Positions 45,820 to 55,039 of a stretch of 64,000 bases of DNA are shown in pieces; within the stretch, counting starts at the first letter, position 1, and each line of letters begins with the position of its first letter. The notes below the pieces were generated by a model. That model saw nothing but the letters and a program-made list of their open reading frames with translations. It searched no databases and was not told the origin of the DNA. The DNA is from a virus. The DNA is taken from positions 104,738 to 168,737 of IMG/VR virus record IMGVR_UViG_3300022562_001814; one strand, given 5' to 3'. The position numbers and the translations under genes were made by a program.

Positions 45820-47176
45820 CATCGGAATTAATGTGAACAAAATTTATATACTTGATACTTCAACAATAATTTATCATCCATTTTGTTATAAAAGTTTTAA
45901 AAAAAATACGGTAGTTATACCTGTTCCAGTTTTAGAAGAATTGGATAAGTTAAAATCTTATCACGATGAAACTGGAAAAAATGCGAGAACTTTTATTAGA
46001 TTATTAGATAATCTTATTAAAACTTCAAAAGAAGAAATTCATTCGGGAATTAAAATTGAAGATGATATAATTTTAAAAATTGAAACTAATATTCATTTTA
46101 ATGAAGATTTTGGTTCACCTTTATATGGTGATAATAGAATTTTATCTTATGTATCACACGCAACTAAATCCAGCAAATCTAAAAAAGCAATTTTAGTTAG
46201 CAAAGATATTGGATTAAGGGTAAGAGCAAGATCGTATGGGTTATTGGCAGAAGATTATATTAAAGACAATTATAATATCAATGATGTTCCAACCAATCAT
46301 AAATATTTATCTATTGATGAATTAGAAATTAACGATTATTATAAATATAATATATTAGATGTATCTGATGAGATAATTAATAAATTGCAATTAAAAGCAA
46401 ATGATTTTGTTTCATTAAAAGATCCATCAGGTCAAGAAATTGGGCACACTCGATATTTTGCTCAAAATAAATCATTAAAACCGGTAAATAGGATTAAAAA
46501 TATATTTGGTATTAATGCTAAGAATTTAGAGCAACAATTTGCTATAGATTTATTGTTGGATAATGATGTTAAATTGGTTATGTTGTCCGGACCCAGTGGA
46601 ACCGGTAAAAGCCTTCTCACCATAGCTACAGGGCTTTATAATTTAATGGAGAGGACTGATAAGAAATATGAAAAATTAATGATTATGAAACCAATAATAA
46701 GCGTTGGTAAAGATCTTGGTATTCTTCCAGGATCGAAGGAAGAAAAGTTAAGCCCGTATTTGGCGTCTTATTATGATAATATTAATTTCTTAATGAAAAA
46801 TTCTAAACAGTCTAGAAATAATAAGATGGGTAATATGGACCCATATCTTTCTTTAATGATGGAAAATGGTATGATTGAAATAGAAGCAATTTCTTATCTT
46901 CGTGGTAGATCGTTACCCAATTCTTTTATTATTATAGATGAAATTCAAAATAGCTCAATGCATGAATTAAAAACTATATTAACTAGAATAGGAGAGGGTT
47001 CAAAAATTGTATTAATTGGTGATGAATCACAAATTGATAATATGAGTTTATCTTTTGGTTCCAATGCATTGGCTACAGCTGTTAATAAATTCGTGAATCA
47101 TCCGATAGCAGGACATGTATTATTAACAAAAGGTGAAAGAAGCGAATTGGCGACTTTAGCTGCTAAAATTTTATAA
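45803..47176 (+). CDS. phoH: PIN-PhoH fusion ATPase
   Basis: 457 residues. An N-terminal PIN nuclease-like domain (YILDTSTIIYHP with Asp near residue 17, VPVLEELDKL, then DNRILSY and ILVSKDIGLRVRA) occupies about 10-150. A linker follows, then the PhoH ATPase: Walker A SGPSGTGKS at 262-270, IIIDEIQNSS with Asp379-Glu380, and LTRIGEGSKIVLIGDESQID. This PIN-PhoH (PhoH2/YlaK-like) layout is linked to RNA handling in bacteria. PhoH genes are very common in phages, with no settled role. An ATG at 45809 is a possible start too. Confidence 0.87.
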   Translation: MKMKLNIGINVNKIYILDTSTIIYHPFCYKSFKKNTVVIPVPVLEELDKLKSYHDETGKNARTFIRLLDNLIKTSKEEIHSGIKIEDDIILKIETNIHFNEDFGSPLYGDNRILSYVSHATKSSKSKKAILVSKDIGLRVRARSYGLLAEDYIKDNYNINDVPTNHKYLSIDELEINDYYKYNILDVSDEIINKLQLKANDFVSLKDPSGQEIGHTRYFAQNKSLKPVNRIKNIFGINAKNLEQQFAIDLLLDNDVKLVMLSGPSGTGKSLLTIATGLYNLMERTDKKYEKLMIMKPIISVGKDLGILPGSKEEKLSPYLASYYDNINFLMKNSKQSRNNKMGNMDPYLSLMMENGMIEIEAISYLRGRSLPNSFIIIDEIQNSSMHELKTILTRIGEGSKIVLIGDESQIDNMSLSFGSNALATAVNKFVNHPIAGHVLLTKGERSELATLAAKIL

Positions 47177-47218
47177 ATTTATATACTTGATGATATATAT
47201 TGACGCAAGAGGAAAAAA

Positions 47219-47467
47219 ATGGCAGGTCAAGATACAGTAAAAGAATATTTATCAGAACAAGATAAACATGCCTTAGATTTAGTAAAAATGAAAAGAGCTT
47301 TAGCTTTAGCTAATGCGGAAAAGGCTTTGGCTCAAAATGAAAGTGCTGAATTAGCTTATAATAATTTAGTCTTACAAATTTCTTTTAAATATGGTTTAAA
47401 AGAAAAAGACTTAATTAATGAACAAGGCGAAATTATTCGTTCCCAGAATCAAGAATCTGTTGAATAA
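47219..47467 (+). CDS. Small helical protein of unknown function
   Basis: 82 residues, Ala/Lys/Glu/Leu-rich, almost entirely helical. AGAGGA precedes the ATG by a good distance. The gene follows the PhoH-like gene after a 42-base gap. No motif recognised; small helical proteins like this are common in large phage genomes. Confidence 0.55.
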   Translation: MAGQDTVKEYLSEQDKHALDLVKMKRALALANAEKALAQNESAELAYNNLVLQISFKYGLKEKDLINEQGEIIRSQNQESVE

Positions 47468-47484
47468 TAAATAAAGGATTTATA

Positions 47485-47697
47485 ATGAAAGTTCAAGATA
47501 TATCCGCATTGATAGCGGTACGGGAATTTACTTTTCGTTCCATAGATAATATTTTAATTAAAATGTCAAAAGAAGAAGTGGCATTGCTTCAACGAAAATT
47601 GTCTTTAATGGATCAAAAAATTATTGAAGGTATAATTAAATTAAATTTAGATTCTTTGCAAGAAAAAGAAAATTTAAAAAATGAGAATTCAAAATAA
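47485..47697 (+). CDS. Small protein of unknown function
   Basis: 70 residues, helical, mostly Leu/Lys/Ile/Glu. AAGGA lies upstream of the ATG. The last 17 bases overlap the aminopeptidase gene, suggesting coupled translation. No motif recognised. Confidence 0.55.
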   Translation: MKVQDISALIAVREFTFRSIDNILIKMSKEEVALLQRKLSLMDQKIIEGIIKLNLDSLQEKENLKNENSK

Positions 47698-48484
47698 TTC
47701 TGAAAAATTACAAAACCATTTTGTTCATTTACACGATGATGATTGGTTAAATAAACAGCGTGTTGCAGGACATTGTTGGTATGAGGTTTTTTCGTTATTA
47801 TTAGATTTTATTAAAAATGAAAAAGAATTTACTCTAAAAGAATTAGATGATTTTGGTGGTAATGAAATCAGAAAACGTGATTGCATCCCTACCTTTTTGA
47901 ATTATCGCGGGTTCCCAAATAATTTATGTTTATCTGTTAATAAGGAATTGGTGCATGGCATTGGCAATAAATATAAATTACAATCTGGCGATTTATTGAG
48001 TATTGATTTTGGCGCTACCTATAAGGGGGCGATTGCCGATGCGGCGTCCACCATTATTTATGGTGAACCAAAATCAGAAGAACATATTAAATTAATTCAA
48101 ACAACAAAAGAATGTTTAAAGAATGCAATTAATATAATTAAACCGGAAGTTCGTATAGGTGCGATTGGGCATGCAATTTATCGAACGGCTAAAAAACAGG
48201 GATTTAATGTTATAAATAATTTTGGTGGACATTCATTAGATTGGAATCGTCCTCACGCTTTTCTATTTATTCCTAATAGATCAGAGCCAGATGATGGAAT
48301 AATGATACAGTCAGGTTTAACATTAGCTATAGAGCCTTTATTAGTGCCCGGTAATTGTAGTACAAAACATAAACTCGAACCAGATGGTTGGACAATTAAA
48401 ACAGATGAAATTGGTGCTCACGAAGAGGCAACAATTTTTGTGCATCAAGATAAAGTAGAAATAATTGCCGGATTGATAGATTAA
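47681..48484 (+). CDS. map: Methionine aminopeptidase type I
   Basis: 267 residues. The pita-bread fold metal ligands are all present: Asp109 (SIDFGATY), Asp120 (AIADAAS), His184 (FGGHSL), Glu218 (LAIEPLL) and Glu249 (AHEEATI), plus the substrate-contact His92 (LVHGIGN). It should remove initiator methionine from new proteins. The sequence is otherwise divergent from bacterial Map. A phage copy may process phage proteins late in infection. It overlaps the upstream small gene by 17 bases. Confidence 0.9.
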   Translation: MRIQNNSEKLQNHFVHLHDDDWLNKQRVAGHCWYEVFSLLLDFIKNEKEFTLKELDDFGGNEIRKRDCIPTFLNYRGFPNNLCLSVNKELVHGIGNKYKLQSGDLLSIDFGATYKGAIADAASTIIYGEPKSEEHIKLIQTTKECLKNAINIIKPEVRIGAIGHAIYRTAKKQGFNVINNFGGHSLDWNRPHAFLFIPNRSEPDDGIMIQSGLTLAIEPLLVPGNCSTKHKLEPDGWTIKTDEIGAHEEATIFVHQDKVEIIAGLID

Positions 48485-48492
48485 GGTATTAA

Positions 48493-48672
48493 ATGGGTAA
48501 AACTGATGCTAAAATTATAACAATTGATGATCAAATATTAATAACTGAATACGATGATTGGGATCAGGCATTCAAATATTTATTAGAATTCACACAAAAT
48601 ATTCATTATAAATCAGCCACATTAATTGATGTAGAAACAGGAAACGAAGTAGTTTCATTAAGAAAATTATAA
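48493..48672 (+). CDS. Small unknown protein
   Basis: 59 residues, strand-rich with acidic patches. AAGG (48484-48487) precedes the ATG at a good distance, and the gene starts 8 bases after the aminopeptidase stop. No motif recognised. It is followed closely by another small gene of similar size. Confidence 0.55.
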   Translation: MGKTDAKIITIDDQILITEYDDWDQAFKYLLEFTQNIHYKSATLIDVETGNEVVSLRKL

Positions 48673-48676
48673 TAAA

Positions 48677-48850
48677 ATGAAAATAACATTTGAAGATAAC
48701 AGTTATATAGAAGTTGTAAAATCTAACGCTCCTAATAAAGTATTTGTTACTGTTGCGGCTAAAAGTATAGAGAATTCTAAAAAATTGATAATTAATTGTG
48801 TTGAACTCACAACAGAACAATTATTGGCTTTATTTAAATCTAGTTCATAA
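48677..48850 (+). CDS. Small unknown protein
   Basis: 57 residues starting 4 bases after the previous stop. The sequence is strand-rich, then ends in a helix with 'VELTTEQLLALF', resembling the end of the TGA-broken gene at 40755-40949 ('ITEEQVNELL'). The two may belong to one family of small phage proteins. Function unknown. Confidence 0.5.
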   Translation: MKITFEDNSYIEVVKSNAPNKVFVTVAAKSIENSKKLIINCVELTTEQLLALFKSSS

Positions 48851-48863
48851 TTATTTATAATTA

Positions 48864-48894
48864 TTGACGATTTAATGGGCGATTAAACGGTCAA
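48864..48894. terminator. Strong imperfect stem-loop before the fibre module
   Basis: Arms at 48864-48876 and 48882-48894 pair in 11 of 13 positions (TTGAC and TTTAAT against ATTAAA and GTCAA, with a two-base internal mismatch) around the loop GGGCG. There is no T-run after it. It stands between the aminopeptidase cluster and the first fibre gene, where transcription units probably change. An operator or RNA-processing role is also possible. Confidence 0.5.
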
Positions 48895-48913
48895 ATATTT
48901 GGCATATTAATAA

Positions 48914-51346
48914 ATGGCTTCTCGTTACCCTGCCCAAATAGATTCATCTTCTAATTTGCCTACTATTGTGGATAATTTTACGCCAGTTTCGGCTGTTGCG
49001 GTAAATAATTTACGTGATGCTATAATTAATGTTCAAACAGAATTAGGTATAAAACCAAGCGGTACATCTGGCACCTTAAAATCAAGATTAGATCAAAGTG
49101 ATATTTTAGTTGCCGGGGCAGTAACTGATAGTTTAACGGCTCTAACCGCTGTTAACAACATTCTTGCTAATGGTGTAGACAAAATAAATGGTGCTACGGT
49201 TCCTATTGCCGGTTCTTTAGTAGTAGGCACCGTATTGCGTGTCATTGGAACCAGTGCTCTTGACTATGGGGCAGTAGATTTAGCTAATGTTTCGGCAGTT
49301 ACTGGAATTTTACCCGCTATTAATCAAGCTAATCAAACTTTAGGATTAGACTTATCCGGCACCACTGATGCTGCAGCTGTAGAAGCGTTAACAGGAAATT
49401 CTAACATTGTAATTATAAGATCAACTGCCAAAATATTACAGTGGGAAGCGAGTACGGTAACACCAACAATTACTCAGGCAGATAAAACAATTGCCAGTGA
49501 TACTGGCGAAAGTTTAATTATTCATGCACAAAATGAAACCGGAACTACATCTACTGGTGGGGCGATAATATTACAGTCTGGCACAGGCACTAGTGCTGAC
49601 GGTTATATATCAATGTATACGGGCAGTAATGTTCGGTTTACAGTAAATGCTACGGGTATAATCACGATTACTAATTTAGGCACAGGAATCGTGCATGCAG
49701 ATTCATCCGGCAATTTAACAAGCAGTGAAATTGTCAATGCGGATGTGTCTGCAACAGCTGCTATTGTTGGTACGAAAATTACACCTAATTTTGGTTCACA
49801 GGCAATTACTACTTCAAGCTCACTATCTGCAAATGATATTTCTGCAACCACTACAATTAGTGGTAATGCTTTATCAGCCACCACTTCTCTAACTGCTGCC
49901 ACAGCGGATATTACTACATCGGTGGAAATTGGCACCACTCCTTCAACAACAGGAACTATTAGATTAGCTAGTGGGTTTTCTATAGAAAGTAGAGATAATG
50001 GTGATACTGCAAATTTAACAGCATTAACTTCTAATGCTTCTGATGAATTATTTTTGGGCACCGATTCATCTTACACAAGCGCTTTTCAATATGCTAATGT
50101 ACGTATTTATCCTTCTGGTAGTGTTTTATTAGGCAAGGGTTCTACAACTTATGCCCAATTAGGCGCCGCCGCATCTGATTTCATTGCGTTAGGTGCAACC
50201 CCTGCAACTACAGGATTTATACGAATTCCTTATAATGGGGGTTCTGCGGTTCCCATAATAGTAGGTAAGGCTGCAGACACTTCTGATAATGCTTTTCTTA
50301 CATATGGTTCAGGAAATCAATGGTATATTGGTGCTACAACATATACTCATAATATATTTTTAAACGCTATTTCTATACAAAACGTTGCAAATGGTGGAAC
50401 TTATACTAATTATCATACCGGCGGGTTTGATGTTTATAATTATACTAATGCAGCATATGATTATAGAATTAATTCCACCGGATTTAATTTAGTTACAAAA
50501 CCTGGCGGTCGCGCAGCTGATAAAAAAAATATAGGTTTAAGATTAACCTTAACAACTGGAACCCCGGTCACAACATCAGATGTTACTGCAGCTAGTACAT
50601 TGTATTTGACACCTTATTTATCTCAACAAATTGCATTATTTGACGGAACTGATTGGTGGGAATATCAAACAACAGAAATTTCCTTATCTTTGTCTAGTTT
50701 AACTAGTGGTAAAAATTATGATGTTTTTGCTTATTGGACCGGCTCTGTTGTAGCATTAGAATTATCTGCTGCATGGAGTACCGATACAGCACGTACGGAC
50801 GCATTAACAACACAAGATGGTGTTTTGGTTAAATCAGGTGTAACAACACGTAGATATTTGGGTACAATTCGTACAACAAGTACTACTACAACAGAAGATA
50901 GTTATGCAAAGCGTTTTGTTTGGAATTATTATAACCGTACACGTCGTCCTATGAAAGTTATAGAATCAGCGAATAGCTGGACGTATAGCGGAGTAGCACG
51001 ACCATACAACAACAATACCGCAAATGCTATTGCATATGTGTGTGGGGAGATAATTCACGTTCACGCATCTGCACGTGGAATGGCATTTTACACGGCAGCT
51101 AACTGGGGCGCCGCAGTAGATATAGGGGTAGATTCTACCTCGACTGGAAGTGCGATCACGAAGACGGGAGGGTACACTTTAGCCAGCGCTTATAATTGGC
51201 CTGAGGCAGAATATCATGGGGCTCCGGGTCTTGGATATCATAATCTAACTATGTTGGAAAGAAGTGGGAATAGTGTCAATTTTTACGGAGATAATAATGA
51301 TCCAACTTATTTTCAAGCAGGCATCATAGGAACCGTATTCGGATAA
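48914..51346 (+). CDS. Tail fibre-like protein with shared N-terminal module
   Basis: 810 residues. The first 58 residues (from YPAQIDS through ELGIKPSG and LKSRLD) match the starts of the genes at 51393 and 52830. The middle is Ser/Thr/Ala-rich with repeated short beta units, including 'EIGTTPSTTGTIRLAS' near residue 338 and 'LGATPATTGFIRIP' near 428, as expected of a trimeric fibre shaft. The C-terminal 250 residues are Tyr/Trp/Gly-rich and may form a receptor-binding tip. Its role as a host-recognition fibre is inferred from composition and layout. The N-terminal module probably attaches the fibre to the virion. Confidence 0.68.
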   Translation: MASRYPAQIDSSSNLPTIVDNFTPVSAVAVNNLRDAIINVQTELGIKPSGTSGTLKSRLDQSDILVAGAVTDSLTALTAVNNILANGVDKINGATVPIAGSLVVGTVLRVIGTSALDYGAVDLANVSAVTGILPAINQANQTLGLDLSGTTDAAAVEALTGNSNIVIIRSTAKILQWEASTVTPTITQADKTIASDTGESLIIHAQNETGTTSTGGAIILQSGTGTSADGYISMYTGSNVRFTVNATGIITITNLGTGIVHADSSGNLTSSEIVNADVSATAAIVGTKITPNFGSQAITTSSSLSANDISATTTISGNALSATTSLTAATADITTSVEIGTTPSTTGTIRLASGFSIESRDNGDTANLTALTSNASDELFLGTDSSYTSAFQYANVRIYPSGSVLLGKGSTTYAQLGAAASDFIALGATPATTGFIRIPYNGGSAVPIIVGKAADTSDNAFLTYGSGNQWYIGATTYTHNIFLNAISIQNVANGGTYTNYHTGGFDVYNYTNAAYDYRINSTGFNLVTKPGGRAADKKNIGLRLTLTTGTPVTTSDVTAASTLYLTPYLSQQIALFDGTDWWEYQTTEISLSLSSLTSGKNYDVFAYWTGSVVALELSAAWSTDTARTDALTTQDGVLVKSGVTTRRYLGTIRTTSTTTTEDSYAKRFVWNYYNRTRRPMKVIESANSWTYSGVARPYNNNTANAIAYVCGEIIHVHASARGMAFYTAANWGAAVDIGVDSTSTGSAITKTGGYTLASAYNWPEAEYHGAPGLGYHNLTMLERSGNSVNFYGDNNDPTYFQAGIIGTVFG

Positions 51347-51392
51347 TAAAATGAAACAAACAAGAATAAATTAATATAACAATGGAATTTAA

Positions 51393-52739
51393 ATGACAAT
51401 TTATCCGAACGGCATAGACTCAATATTACAATTACCAACAGTAGCTGGAATTACCGATGAAGCCATTGCTATAAATGCTTTACGTGAATCAGTAATAGCG
51501 GTGGAAACCGAATTGGGATTAACTCCACATGGAATTTATTCTGATGTAGCTACTAGATTGTCAGTACTTGAAAGTAGGGTGGGTCCAGGACCTGGAATTA
51601 CTGGTGGTAGTATAGATATCAATGATGCTAACTTAACTGGAGTATTAAATATTGCCCGAGGTGGTACTGCTTTAAATGCCGTTGGTTCTTTACATACTGT
51701 ACTTACTTCTACTGGCACTACACTTTTCTATAAATTATTAGATGATAATAATATTGATGCAGCGGCTGCAATATTAGGGACCAAACTTTTTCCAGATTTT
51801 GGAAGTCAAGATGTTTATACGGATGGATATATAAGGGGAGCCTCTTTAGTAATAGGTAGCGGTGGTCCGAGCATTACTGTTGGTACTGGCGTACCAATCA
51901 GTTCAGAACCTGATGGTTCTGTATTTTTAAGAACAGATGGTAGTGTTAGTGCTGGAGTATATACTCGTCAAAGCAGTGTTTGGTCCGCACTAGGTGGTGC
52001 GCCAGGTGGTAGTGATGGTTATATTCAATTCAATGATGCCGGTTCATTTAATGGAGACCCAGGACTCACTTATGATAAAAATACAAATGTATTATCTATT
52101 AGCGATGCGCTTGAAATTGGACTTACAACAGCTACTACGGGTGCTATTAGATTAGCAAATACCGCTTCTATTCAAGCTCGTGATACTGGCGATATAAATG
52201 ATTATAATTTAATTAATTTAGATAATTCTGATTATGTTACAATTGGAAACATCTCTCAGAGTTTTATTCAATTAGGTGCTGCAACAGCGGATTGGCTTGT
52301 ATCTGTAGACGGTTATCAGGTTATGAGGGCTGTGAGCGGTATCCTTAATGTAAGTATAGATACAACGAATGATAGTAATTCTAAAACAACAGTAAATGAT
52401 GTAGTTAGAAATGTGCAAACTACTGATGCTACTCCCACGACGATTTATTCTTATACTGCAACGGATGAGGCAGTAACAATGGTTGATGCTGCTATTACTG
52501 GTATTACAAGTGATGGTAGTGTGGTAGCTGGATATAAACGCGGTGCGTTGTTTAAACGTGATGGTGGTGTTCTTTCACAAATAGGTTCTACAGTATCTAA
52601 TTATACTGAAGAAGAAAGTGCGGCATGGGATGTTGGTCTTTCTGCTTCCGGAACAAGCATTTTAGTTACTGTTACAGGAGAAAATGCAACTACAATTCAA
52701 TGGCAAGCAGTTATTAGATCTCAGATTGGGATTCCATAA
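51393..52739 (+). CDS. Tail fibre-like protein with shared N-terminal module
   Basis: 448 residues. The first 60 residues (YPNGIDSILQLP, ETELGLTPHG, ATRLSVLESRV) match the 48914 and 52830 starts. It also shares a second segment with the 810-residue protein: 'AAAILGTKLFPDFGSQ' near 120 and 'EIGLTTATTGAIRLAN' near 241. Residues of about 190-220 hold a 'GGAPGGSDGYIQFND' Gly-rich turn common in phage fibres. The C-terminal 100 residues form a beta-rich domain ending in QWQAVIRSQIG. Likely a second fibre or a fibre-tip protein. Confidence 0.66.
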   Translation: MTIYPNGIDSILQLPTVAGITDEAIAINALRESVIAVETELGLTPHGIYSDVATRLSVLESRVGPGPGITGGSIDINDANLTGVLNIARGGTALNAVGSLHTVLTSTGTTLFYKLLDDNNIDAAAAILGTKLFPDFGSQDVYTDGYIRGASLVIGSGGPSITVGTGVPISSEPDGSVFLRTDGSVSAGVYTRQSSVWSALGGAPGGSDGYIQFNDAGSFNGDPGLTYDKNTNVLSISDALEIGLTTATTGAIRLANTASIQARDTGDINDYNLINLDNSDYVTIGNISQSFIQLGAATADWLVSVDGYQVMRAVSGILNVSIDTTNDSNSKTTVNDVVRNVQTTDATPTTIYSYTATDEAVTMVDAAITGITSDGSVVAGYKRGALFKRDGGVLSQIGSTVSNYTEEESAAWDVGLSASGTSILVTVTGENATTIQWQAVIRSQIGIP

Positions 52740-52771
52740 GGATAAAATACGGTATTTGGTTTATCTATAAT

Positions 52772-52798
52772 AGATTATGCCAATGTTGTACATAATCT
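52772..52798. terminator. Stem-loop between fibre genes
   Basis: AGATTATG (52772-52779) and CATAATCT (52791-52798) form a perfect 8-base stem around an 11-base loop. No T-run follows. It lies in the 90-base gap between two fibre genes and just before a late-promoter-like box, which fits an end-then-restart arrangement. Confidence 0.45.
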
Positions 52799-52803
52799 TA
52801 GCT

Positions 52804-52811
52804 TATAAATA
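52804..52811 (+). promoter_or_regulatory. TATAAATA late-promoter-like box
   Basis: TATAAATA is identical to the T4 late promoter -10 core recognised with the gp55 sigma factor. It lies 18 bases before the ATG at 52830, and a gp55-like gene is present at 41374. The leader would be very short. In AT-rich DNA an 8-base match can be chance. Confidence 0.4.
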
Positions 52812-52829
52812 CGTATATAGATAGGTCAA

Positions 52830-53606
52830 ATGATCAAATATCCTGCATCAATAGATTCAACAATAGAATTGCCGTACATAGTTGATAATAGCACCCCTGT
52901 TAAAGGTGATATTATTAATAATTTACGTGATGCAGTTGTTGCATTAGAAACAGAATTAGGTATTAAACCTAGTGGTATTTATGCTAATGTAAGAACTAGA
53001 TTAAATGCTATTGAATCTATTGTTAATGATTTACAGCTTGGAATAGTTACTTTTGGCGGAGATCTTAGCTCTATCGATTCGGTTACTCAAAAAGTAACAG
53101 GTTTACAAGGTAGATCGATAAGTAGCGCAACCCCTTCTGTCAATCAAACCTATATATGGAGCGGTACAGAATGGGCTCCGGGAGATGTATCTAGCGTTAC
53201 TAGTGTACAAGATGGATATAATTACGGAAAAACTTTAATAATTGTTGGATTTGCTAATACAACTAATACTGATTCTAGCGTTTTTACTAATGCGGCAACT
53301 TTTAGGCTAGATCCAACCATATTAACTTCAGCTAATGGTACTCGAACAATTAAAATGAGAGTATTATCAAATACTACTGGACCACTAATGACTATGCAAT
53401 TATATAATTTAACTGATGCTTTAGTAGTTCCTAATACCACCTTAACTACATCTTCGACTATACCAGACGAGCAAATTACTGTGGATTTAAGTGGTGATTT
53501 TACTAGCGGTCCTGCAATTTATCAATTACAAATTAAAATGGCTGCAGGATCTCCATCAGATCGTGTTATATTAGAATACGCAGTATTAGAAGTAGAGTGG
53601 TCTTAA
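52830..53606 (+). CDS. Short fibre-like protein with shared N-terminal module
   Basis: 258 residues. The first 58 residues (YPASIDSTIELP, NNLRDAVVALETELGIKPSG, RTRLNAIESIV) match the starts of the 48914 and 51393 proteins most clearly of the three. The rest is a beta-sandwich-like domain with a 'VNQTYIWSGTEWAPGDV' segment near 105-121 and a C-terminal 110-residue jelly-roll-like region. AGG precedes the ATG. It probably attaches at the same virion site as the other two or caps the same structure. Confidence 0.66.
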   Translation: MIKYPASIDSTIELPYIVDNSTPVKGDIINNLRDAVVALETELGIKPSGIYANVRTRLNAIESIVNDLQLGIVTFGGDLSSIDSVTQKVTGLQGRSISSATPSVNQTYIWSGTEWAPGDVSSVTSVQDGYNYGKTLIIVGFANTTNTDSSVFTNAATFRLDPTILTSANGTRTIKMRVLSNTTGPLMTMQLYNLTDALVVPNTTLTTSSTIPDEQITVDLSGDFTSGPAIYQLQIKMAAGSPSDRVILEYAVLEVEWS

Positions 53607-53617
53607 ATGAGGAATAA

Positions 53618-55039
53618 ATGGCAACAGTAGTAATAACAAATCAAGCACTTGCGGGTACAAGTAATACCGTTAAAACTATGTGGCATTTAACCAGAGTTAT
53701 GAAAAAGGCTGGTTGGAATGTGGTAGCTCATAGTGATGGAACTACTAAAACATCAGCTGGTACCAATGCAAATGATTCCTGGGGTAATAATTCCGATCCT
53801 TTATTAGATTCTTATCCTTCTGGTTTTGATTCCGCTTACATATGGATTGTAATGCAAGGACCATCTACTTTAAAAATTCCACTCAATAATGCTCCATCTG
53901 GCGCTCCTTTAAGAGGCGAAACGGTTACCCAATCTGCTACAGGAGCCGAGGGTGAATTACTCGGTTATGTATGGGATTCATCTGGTATGTCTGGATGGAT
54001 GGTTGTTGCACCTCGCGTGGGCACATTTAATGTATCCACGGATCTTGTTGGATCTACAAGTTCAGCATCTTTAACTCCTACTGGCACAATTGTGACTTAT
54101 GTACGAGAGTTTATGTTTTCAAAAGTACAAAGTTCTAATAATTATGATTCGAATATATATTATATTTGTGCAGATGTTTCCGGAGAAAGCGCTCAATTGT
54201 ATTCTGCTTTAGCTTCTTCTGCCGGCTGTACAGCAACCGTTCCTCCTGGTTCTGGTGGAACGAGTAATAGTTTTCCTACTTTGGGTCTTGCTATTCGTGG
54301 TGCAGGAGATAGTGCTACAACTACCGGCGGGGGCTTTATGGCCTCTTATTCAAGCGGTTATGTGGGTAGTTATCATGCCGGTTGTGTCAATGCCACTGTA
54401 TCTAGTGGGGTAACAGCTGATGGAAGTTTTTATGTTTTAGCAAGTAATAGTAATTTATCTGGAATATTATCCGGATGGATATTTACTAGAGTAGATGATC
54501 AGGATCCGGGTGATGTAGATCCTTATGTAATATGTCATGTAAATGGTGGCGCAATTAGTTCAAGCTGGACTAGATTGTCAAGTACAAGTTATGGTTCGAG
54601 TCCAGCCCCACTTGCAGGTGTAAATCAAGTATCATTAAGTTCGTATAGCGTTTATTCCGGATATCAAGCAAGAGGATGTCCAGTAACAGCTCGTGATATA
54701 CCGATCCCATATACCGCTGGAGGATCTTATTCTTCAACTAACGGTAATACCACCTTTCATGTTGCATCATACCCTTCTGTTACTCGTCTTGTAAATCATC
54801 CAGCGACTACACCACCAATGCAACGTGAAAGCGTATTAATTCATCAAATTGGTGCCGGAGTAAGCGGAGCCGCGCTTAAACACGTGAAAGGTCGGTGTCG
54901 TTGGATACAATTAGCCAGTCAAGGCAGCGCGTTAGATACTGCAGATAATAAATCATGGATTTGCGTTTCTTCTGTAACAAGTAATTACGCGGCAATTTTA
55001 ATTGGACCTTGGGATGGTTCTACAACACCGAGCGCATAA
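53618..55039 (+). CDS. Fibre-module structural protein
   Basis: 473 residues, not recognised. It lacks the shared N-terminal module. Residues 1-60 hold 'GTSNTVKTMWHLTRVMKKAGWNVVAHSDG', a segment seen in phage tail-associated proteins. The rest is Ser/Gly/Thr/Tyr-rich with regular beta composition, typical of virion surface proteins. GAGGA precedes the ATG. It lies 12 bases after the third fibre gene and overlaps the next gene in TAATG, so it belongs to the fibre operon. Confidence 0.55.
   Translation: MATVVITNQALAGTSNTVKTMWHLTRVMKKAGWNVVAHSDGTTKTSAGTNANDSWGNNSDPLLDSYPSGFDSAYIWIVMQGPSTLKIPLNNAPSGAPLRGETVTQSATGAEGELLGYVWDSSGMSGWMVVAPRVGTFNVSTDLVGSTSSASLTPTGTIVTYVREFMFSKVQSSNNYDSNIYYICADVSGESAQLYSALASSAGCTATVPPGSGGTSNSFPTLGLAIRGAGDSATTTGGGFMASYSSGYVGSYHAGCVNATVSSGVTADGSFYVLASNSNLSGILSGWIFTRVDDQDPGDVDPYVICHVNGGAISSSWTRLSSTSYGSSPAPLAGVNQVSLSSYSVYSGYQARGCPVTARDIPIPYTAGGSYSSTNGNTTFHVASYPSVTRLVNHPATTPPMQRESVLIHQIGAGVSGAALKHVKGRCRWIQLASQGSALDTADNKSWICVSSVTSNYAAILIGPWDGSTTPSA

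Noticed and set aside
49603-50061. 152-codon minus-strand frame rich in Val and Ala
   Set aside because: It is the complement of the Thr/Ala-rich fibre shaft coding region, and no start signal or family motif is present.
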